Shown here piece after piece: positions 46,084 to 64,000 of a stretch of DNA of 64,000 nucleotides (positions are counted from its first letter, which is position 1; each line of letters opens with the position of its first letter). The DNA comes from Coturnix japonica (Eukaryota > Chordata > Aves > Galliformes > Phasianidae): positions 501,861 to 565,860 of the forward strand of contig NC_029542.1 in the NCBI RefSeq assembly GCF_001577835.2, given 5' to 3'. The notes below the pieces were generated by a model. The model saw only the letters and a program-made list of their open reading frames with translations. It was not told the DNA's origin and searched no databases. Made by a program: the position numbers and the translations under genes.

Positions 46084-49000
46084 TCTTCCACCAGCTTGAG
46101 TTTTGTGGTGACACAAGTGCTGTTAAACATACTCTGTAAGTACTCTTATGGCTGCACCCTGCCTGCTGAGCCATTTCTGCCCTGTCTGAGTTACCAGCTT
46201 AATGGCAACAGGACTGGTCTGACTCGAAATCTGTATGGAAATTTGGGATATAAATGGTTGCTTGTGTCTGCAGTTGTGATGGGTGACTCAAGAGGGAAGA
46301 GGTAGCATTTACCTTTAGGCACAGATTCTTTTCTGTTGCAGAATTTGCACAGTTTAGCACGTGCTTTCCAACAGCAGAATCACACAAGCCCAGGAAAAAC
46401 ATCCTTTCTCCAGCTTTCTCCCTCTTCACCAGCTGCAGAGCACTCAGAAAGAGATTAACCACCTTCTTCTCCAATCTTGTGACTAAAAGCAGATTGCACT
46501 CATTCATGTATTTTTTTCACTGTGCTGGAGTAAGAATGCTGGGGGGGAGGGCTTCTGCCTCCATGTGCACTTCTGTTCAGGATCAAGATCTTGATGAGGG
46601 TGACTATGATTCTTACACCCTGCTCTTCTGGCACTCAGTACTTTGCACCACCTAGGTCTCTGGGCCTTTTATTGCTGGCACCAGAAGACGGTACAAGTCC
46701 ACGCAATCCCTGTTCACAGCCTCTTTTGTGCCCTTCCGCTCTCTCTATAGTTAAGATGAACATTGGGTACCTATAATCCCACTTGTGAGGACTGTACTCA
46801 CAACTACAGCACCTGTAAACATGGTTTCACATCCAGGCTGATGCTCACCAGCACAGACCTGGAAAACACTCCCCTGCCTCTCCCACAGTTTCAGACTGTG
46901 ATCTCTTTTCTCAGTGTTGTCTTCAGCTAGTGGGGGCTTGGGGTATTTGCATTTGTTCCCAGTTGACATCCAGGAAAACAGCACCGGTTCCTTACAACTG
47001 TGAATAAAGCAGCTTTAAATCTGATCAGTTAAATCTTGCCTAGTTACTGCTGTAACCTAATCGCATAAATTCAGTCTTGAATTACATTGGCTCCCACCTA
47101 GTGCAAAAGGCAAGAGGGTGAGAAAATGAGAGGAAATAAGGAAGGCTTTCCATCAAGGGTTTCTCACAAGCAAGCATAAAGTGCTGGAGGTAGAAGAAAG
47201 GAACAGATCTGCCTGGTGAGGCTGGGAAACACAAGCTACAAAAGTATCCCTCCATCTATATGCTGGAAAGTGAACAAGTTCCCAGTCTTGTTTTGCCTTC
47301 TGAGCTCATGCTCATCCATCTCCTTTGTCAGTGCTGTGATCATGTGGTCACTGTGGCAGTGGAGAGCTGAGAGATGGGGACCAGGCTGACGAGGGGGGTC
47401 TCTCACATTCCAGGGCTGATTTGGTGTTTCTTTTACCTCCATACAGAATTACCACCTGCTTCTGAGCTTCAAGTTCGAGCAGGCAAGTATGCCTGAGGTT
47501 ACTGAAGGCAGCACAGAGTCTCCTTTTTCTGGTAGATGAGGCTCTGGCCCCAGATCTCAACTGCACAACCAAACCACATTCAAGAAGCTGTTTCCCCTTG
47601 CCTGGCTTTTGATCAAGGTTCTAACTTATAAAAACAAAAGCATAGGTTCAGCCTGGAGGTTTTTTTAAAGTGCCTACTCAGCAATAGACTGGAAATCAAA
47701 GCAGTGTCTGCCCAGGGTTGCCCACAGGTTGGCTACAGGCACAGAATTAACATCTTTCTTTTGAAGCATTACCCAAACCATGCAGATGAGCTGTCCCTTT
47801 GTGCAGGTCTGACTTGCACATTCCAGAGCACAGAGAAGATTAAAACAGCCCATTGACCTCTTACCAAGTATCTGGGAAGGGCCTTATTATGTGGAGCTAC
47901 CACATACCACAATGATCAAGGGCAGCAGCACTCTTTCTTTTACTATGGCCATCACAGCTGTTTGTGTGCAACAGTAACTGCCCTACACTTTGCCAGTCTG
48001 AAATACATGACTGTCATTTCTATAGCCTTTTTCCAGAGTGCTGATACCGCCTTGTCTGCTCTGGTCCCCTTTCCCTTTTGTATTCCCACCTGCTCCCTCT
48101 CTTTTACTCTTAGTTCTTCACCTTCATAAATCAAGAGACCCAACAGTTGTGGAAAAAATAAAGAGCACTTTGCAGGGTCCAGGGAGAGCTGGCAGCAGGC
48201 TGAGGGTCTGAAAGGACAGCATGAGCTCAGCTGCAAAAGCACTGACAACAGCATGGCAAGCTATGCCTATTAGGAACATCCCACCCACACCAAAAGCACA
48301 TGCAGCAGATGGGAAGGACTACAAGGTAAGTTTCAAGGTGGGTCTTGGCTTCACATCAATGCAAAGCAAGAAGGCAGGGGTGGGGAATAAGGAACTGCTT
48401 TGGAACCCACAAGCCTCAGGCAAGACAGAGCAGAGCAGTGCAAGAGCACCCTCTGTATGCAACCACGTTTGCTACATTTACACAGCGCTACTGTGAAAAC
48501 ATGGTAACATAACATTTGGACTATACGGCTCATAAAGGTATTTCTTTTATGGCTGAAACATTCAGTATTGTTACTACAGTCATTTAATATTAATATTTGT
48601 TTTGTACTATTTTAAAGCAGGTGTTCCTTTCTAACACATACCAGCTGTAATCATGCATAGGGTTAACCTTTAGAAACAGTGCATGTATATAGGTGTAGTG
48701 TCTAGTTTGGTTACTAGACAAGTTAAAACAACCTCAAGTACTTATCTATACTATCTTCCGTATAAATGAATCCTATTCTATCCAATCATAAAGTCTTGTA
48801 TTCATTATCTCCCCTTCAATCTGCATATATTTTATCCGCAGTTCGCCTTTAACTGTTGCAATACTGACTTCACTTAGTGTGTTTCAAAACCTTTTCCCAT
48901 TTTGTATCTTCCTAGATTTCTTCTTACCACCTTAAAGCATACTGATTAAACTTCAATACCATTTCTAGACTTGAACTTCTTAGCACGTTGGAGCCCTTTA

Positions 49001-52000
49001 GGGGACCACCCTGGAAGAAAAATCATGAAAACCTTTCTCACAAGCTGATTATTTTTAGTGCTTTTTTTTTTTTTTTTTAATTCTTTTTCCAAAGCATCAG
49101 CAATTGACTACCAAAGTGCAATCTGATCTGTTTATCTAGTTTATGCCCACATAATTGGAAGACATTTTTAACTTTTTCCATTCCTTGCTGGATCTTTTCT
49201 GATTTAATGAGTGTTTCTTAGATATGGGGTATTTCAATTACTGCAGAACAAAACACACGATTGCAAGAAGTAATTTAATCCTTTATCAGTTTGATCTCCC
49301 ATTATAAATACAGCCATATCAACAATATATCAACAGATACATTTTGCCCTCCAAGCTCTTCCTGCACCATCCTTAATTTGAATCACGTCTCACCCTTGTC
49401 CCATTATGTATAAAATACTAATTAAAAGGAGTATTTTTCCAAGTTAGTTCCCACGATGTCCTCTCAGCACAGAGCAGTCCATTCAACTGCTACACACCTT
49501 CTGTTCCACAGAAGTTCAGAAGCAAAAGAAATGTCTTTAGCAGGAAAGGAGACTTCATGGAGAACACTTGTTGCAGCACTGCTGGTAAAGCCAGCAGATT
49601 TTCAGTTCTGTCATTTCATGCCAGCAGAAATGTTGATCCTACCTTTGTTTTTGCTGTGGCACAATGTAATGACAGGAGTTGTGAAAGGTTTACATTAACT
49701 GTACAAGATGGCAGAGATACACTTGTAAGTCATTTTGCACTTAACACATGGTACAAATTTGACTGAAGTTACACATCATCAAATCAGTTTACTGATGTGA
49801 TTTCTTCAAGCTCTACATCTCAACAGTGAATAGCAAAGACGCTACATACAGCAGTGAAATCAGCCTACATGAGGAGATTCTAGAAGGGGAAAAATAAATG
49901 AAGAGGCAAGTAACAAAATATTACTCTAATCTCAAAACAGGAAAAAAAAACAACAAAAACCCATTCCATCTGAAAAGAAAAACAAATTGACTGGAGTCCC
50001 CAGCTGGGTATGAGACAAATCCTGCTGCAACAAGGCACAACTGTACAAGCACTAAACCATAAGTTGTAAACTAAAAGTGGAAATGGACCTGTTTATCAGG
50101 AACAAAAGATTCACGAGCGATCTCGTGCCCAACTGATGTAACTGAAAATGATCTAATGAGTGTGTTATAACAAATTTCATATTTAAATAAACTTAAGATA
50201 GTTTATAAAGTACACTAAGACAGATGATCTGTCACTGCAGACTTCCTCATTTAAACTCCTTAATCCTGGCTTACACATAAACTGATTCTGTTCATGGTCT
50301 GCAAACATGTTCTCTTGAGGTGCAGAAAACTGAGAACACAGAGTGAAGTACTTGAAAACCATCCATAAAACAGCCAGTCAGGAGGTGTTCAGCACAAAGG
50401 ATGTTCAGTAAGCGTTCGAGCCTGTCTGCTTTCTTCAGCTGAATCATCTGATGAGACTGCCTAGGCACTGACGGCATCATGGCCTCCTCCACTGTTGGGT
50501 CTGCAGTGGCATGCTGCTTTTCCTGGAGTCCAAACATGAAGCTGATTGGTTGGAGATGGCTGATCAAATTGGATAGTCTTATCTGGACTTTAAAGATCTG
50601 TCACAGCACACAGATCAGTCAATACTTAGGCAACAGTAAACAAGCACTGCTGAAGCCTGTTTCACTTGGCTTTGCTAGCAGAATTTGAAGAAACTGTATT
50701 AATAACTGTTTAAAAAAAATGAGGTTTGCAACAAGCTACATAATTATGAAAGCAAAGCTTATTGGAACAAATACAACACTTGTAAAGTGTTATTAATTAA
50801 AAGATCTACAACCCTTCCAGACAGAAAGATGGAGGAATTCCTAGCAGAATGCCACATCATCCAAATGTGAAACATCTGTGCTTATGTCTAACACCTGGAA
50901 ATGCTCCTGATTTGTACTTGAAGTAAGAACATATCTGAAGACCGTTTGAGATTAAAGGCTGTCTGAGATCACAGGATAATCATTCTAACAGCCTCCAAAG
51001 TTTACAAGGAAATGAGTACTGTAATTAAACTATGCGGCATTTCATAACTGTCAGTCTTTAAATGTGGATAAGTATCTACACAGCCAAGGAATATAAAATC
51101 TAAGTTGGCTATCATCTCTGTGAGATGACATTTTGTAAAAACATTCTTCACAGTAAATTTGCAGGTACAAAGAATAATGCAGAGACTGCCCTTCCCTGGG
51201 AGACAACAGAAATGTTCACCATCCAAAGACACATAGGTTCAGGAAACTCTTCTAATTACATTTGGTTTTAAGTGAGAGGTTTGTTGCCCTGATCCCACTG
51301 CTACTCTGAATTAAAAACAAACAAAAACAGCAGAGAGCCCATTCTGGCTCTACGAACACAAAAATGAAAGATCTCAATTTGAACACAACAAAAACTTACC
51401 TGCTTCACCAATCCAAAAATACTGGCTACAGACCACACCACCTCAAACATCTCATGTAACAAATTCAAAGCTGGATGTGCATTAGCACCAGAAATGCCAA
51501 GTGTTACAGTTCTGGAGGCTGGATTTGGTACTGGGCATGCTGAGATGACACTCAGTGATCTGTAACTGTCAGGAAGCAGGAAGAGTACAGCATTCAGCTT
51601 CGACTAGGAAGCAGCAGAGCAAAGCTACTGAAACATACTTCATTTCAGCCTAAACCAAGGTTTGCACTGGTTAGAACTGTATGGGTATACAAAAAATGTT
51701 AGCAGAGATTATTACCATGCTTTTAGAGTCAGAACCTCTCCTTACAAGTCCTTCCCCTCTAAGTGAAAGAAAGACGGGAATCTTTCACTTCCTGCACTCT
51801 TACTCTGCAGGAGTGCACCCACAAGTATTGCAGAAGTCTCTTCAGTGAGAGAATTCCTTCAACACCAGGATCAATTTTAGCTTGCAGAGGAAAGGCTCAT
51901 GTCCTCTCATGCTCTGCCTTTGCATCCTCTTCTCCCTATCTAACAAAACAAAAAAACCTATTCCTACCTTGCAAAAACATCTGGACAAAATTTTCACTTT

Positions 52001-52273
52001 TGCTTCCTACTTAATCAGATTCTTACACCTAACAGACAATAAGGTGAAAGTGGTAATGGCCACAGATATTTTTATAGGGTCGTTCTGATCTACACTGTCC
52101 CCAGATAAATTTGATCCCCTATGTGCTTTCCACATGACATGTCTGAGTGTGATTTGTAAACTCTGAAGTTCTCAGGAAGGGCTCATCCAAAGCAGCACTC
52201 AGAGGAAAGTACATTTTGGAGGGCAGTCCACCTTGCTCCAAAAGACGGTATCCTCTGGCAGTAGTTCAGTAAC
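46084..52273. other. Intergenic or GOSR2 3' UTR, no confident gene
   Basis: Frames here are short and unlike known families. GOSR2 is transcribed leftwards, so part of the right side should be its 3' UTR, but I could not fix its poly(A) site. There is a poly(T) run near 49063-49078. A minus-strand frame at 50292-50567 (91 codons) has no feature I recognise. Confidence 0.5.
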
Positions 52274-62502
<10,229 letters not shown>

Positions 62503-62707
62503 CCTCGGGCCGCTGCCAGCTCCCTTCTGCCGGACACGTCGCTTCCAGTTCCGCCTCAAACAACTTTCCGCTTCCGCCTCACACAATTTCCGCTTCCGCC
62601 GGCTGCGGCCTCATCAAGCGGGACCCGGCGCTGCCGCAGGGGGGAGCGCTTCCCTCAGCTGATGGAGCGAATCTTCGGCCCCAGGTGTGAGAATGGAAGA
62701 GCTGCGA

Positions 62708-63045
62708 GATCCTTAAGGTTGGAAACGACCTCTAAGATCATCTGGGCCAACCTCTGATCCATCCCCAGCCGTGTCCACTGATCTGAACTAAGCCCTGGAG
62801 ATGAGAGGGCTCTGGGGAGGCTTCAGTGTGGCCTACCAGTGCTTGAGGGGAGCTAAAAAACAGGAGAGCAGGTCTTTATGCAGGCACGTAATGACAGCAG
62901 AATGGGGAACGACTTCAGACTAAAGCAGGGAACATATTTTACTCACGGGACAGTGAGGTGCTGGAACAGCTGTGGGTGCCCCATCCCTGGAATGATCTCT
63001 GAGGTCCCCTCCAACCTGGACCATTCTATGGTGCTGTGATCCTTC
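62708..63045. repeat. Two CR1 fragments in opposite orientation
   Basis: 62708-62795 is antisense (TTAAGGTTGGAAACGACCTC, then TGATCCATCCCCAGCC). About 62800-63045 is sense (AGTGAGGTGCTGGAACAGCT, then GAGGTCCCCTCCAACCTGGA). They lie directly upstream of the GOSR2 promoter. Confidence 0.7.
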
Positions 63046-64000
63046 ATCTTGTTGCCCAGAGTCTTTGTCCTTGGAAGCGCCCAAGACATGAAAGCAGATG
63101 AGTTGATGAATCTCCAAAGCCACCTGCAGAGGAATTCTGTTAAAACATAAGAATTTCAGTGGCATTCCATATCATCCTGCTGGGAATATGGAATTCTCAG
63201 AATAACAGTAGGAATCCATTGCTCTAATACAGTTAAATTCAAGTTCTAAAGTTTTCAGCATTCTCAGCCCTATTCTGTCCTTTTTTCTTCTTTTTCCCAC
63301 TTACGCAAAGCTTAATTATCCTTACAGCACAAATTCAGGGTACAAATGTTGAAACCAGGATAGATTTTAAGAGGGGAGAAGTTAAAGGATATCACCTGTG
63401 ATTCTGAGCAAAACATGACACTTTGAGACAGGAACACTCTCCAAAGTGAAGTTTATTCTGCTGTTGCTCGTTTACAGTTAAGGGGTGCACTTGAAGAATA
63501 CAATCTAATCACATGAGGACAAGTTACTGAGCATTATACAGGTGTGAATGAGTGAAATAACAACACAATCTGTAACTAATGAAAAAATCTTGTTCCTGTG
63601 TATCCCCCTTCTTTTATCTCTGTATTATTGTTCCGAACAATATCTCAAGCCACAGAAATCAAATCAGTCTATAAATAAACCATCTATAAAAACACGAGCT
63701 GCTGCAGGAACAAATACAATCAATTTTGGGGTTTTTTTCTCTCTTTTATCTGAGTCATTATGCCCTGTTTTCATACACTTTCAGAAGATAGAAGCCTTGG
63801 ATGGAGATAGATGCTGGGACTTCCCTCCTGGCCAAGACTTTGAGGAGTATCACAGAAGTTTTGATGAAGTGGCAAGTGTTGAAAAGCAGGAATTAATTTC
63901 TTTCCTTTTCTGATTAACTTCATTTTTGCTAGGGGAAAAAAAAAAGAGGGGGGGAAAAAAAAGGGAAAGAAAAAAAAAGAACCAACCACAAAACATGCTG
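63046..64000. other. Intergenic, no confident gene; purine-rich tract at 63931-63980
   Basis: No gene is supported. A plus-strand open frame (63548-63913) contains an acceptor-like tract before 63786 and then KIEALDGDRCWDFPPGQD, which looks compositionally protein-like, but no family is recognised and no clean donor follows. An A/G-only stretch ends the window. Confidence 0.4.

Noticed and set aside
50292-50567. Alternative last exon of GOSR2
   Set aside because: The frame is open for 91 codons, but I could not match it to a known GOSR2 isoform or confirm an acceptor.

Overview
The window is avian nuclear DNA, almost certainly chicken or a close galliform. Three things show this: many CR1 LINE fragments ending in the CR1 3' octamer (ATTCTRTG), several feather beta-keratin genes, and two vertebrate genes with introns whose proteins read like known families (a GTSF1-type zinc finger protein and the Golgi SNARE GOSR2). 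There is no bacterial-style gene organisation; most open frames are chance or repeat frames.

Positions 1-30210 are a feather beta-keratin array. The repeating unit is a head-to-head pair: a minus-strand gene, about 2.7-3.1 kb of shared upstream DNA, then a plus-strand gene, with neighbouring pairs tail-to-tail. Three pairs are visible (5029-/9210+, 13346-/17203+, 23441-/27324+). A 3' UTR of a preceding plus gene lies at the left edge. A wrecked fourth locus lies at 28458-30210, where promoter and exon 1 appear inverted relative to the remaining CDS tail. Each gene has a noncoding exon 1, a 5' UTR intron and a single coding exon of about 100 codons. The genes differ in condition: one lost its ATG, one has a short C-terminus, one has offsetting indels, and one has an eroded promoter.

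Because the units are duplicates, each serves as an empty-site control for insertions in another. This reveals a solo LTR (1369-1730), a CR1 copy (11441-12711), and, most notable, a 175-bp element (3901-4075) made of two tandem tRNA-like Pol III promoter units fused to a CR1-type 3' tail. That structure is expected of a CR1-mobilised SINE.

Positions 30480-32900 are repeat-rich (CR1 in both orientations). A CpG-rich promoter at about 32880-33260 starts a six-exon GTSF1-family gene on the plus strand (CDS 33130-41424), a predicted piRNA-pathway factor. A mariner remnant and several CR1 copies lie in its introns. A 2.5-kb CR1 fills 43520-46083.

Positions 52274-62502 hold GOSR2 on the minus strand. 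All six coding exons were reconstructed with consistent splice sites to a 212-residue protein, the same length as human membrin. Its CpG-rich promoter lies at about 62200-62690. From 46084 to 52273 and from 63046 to the end I see no confident gene.
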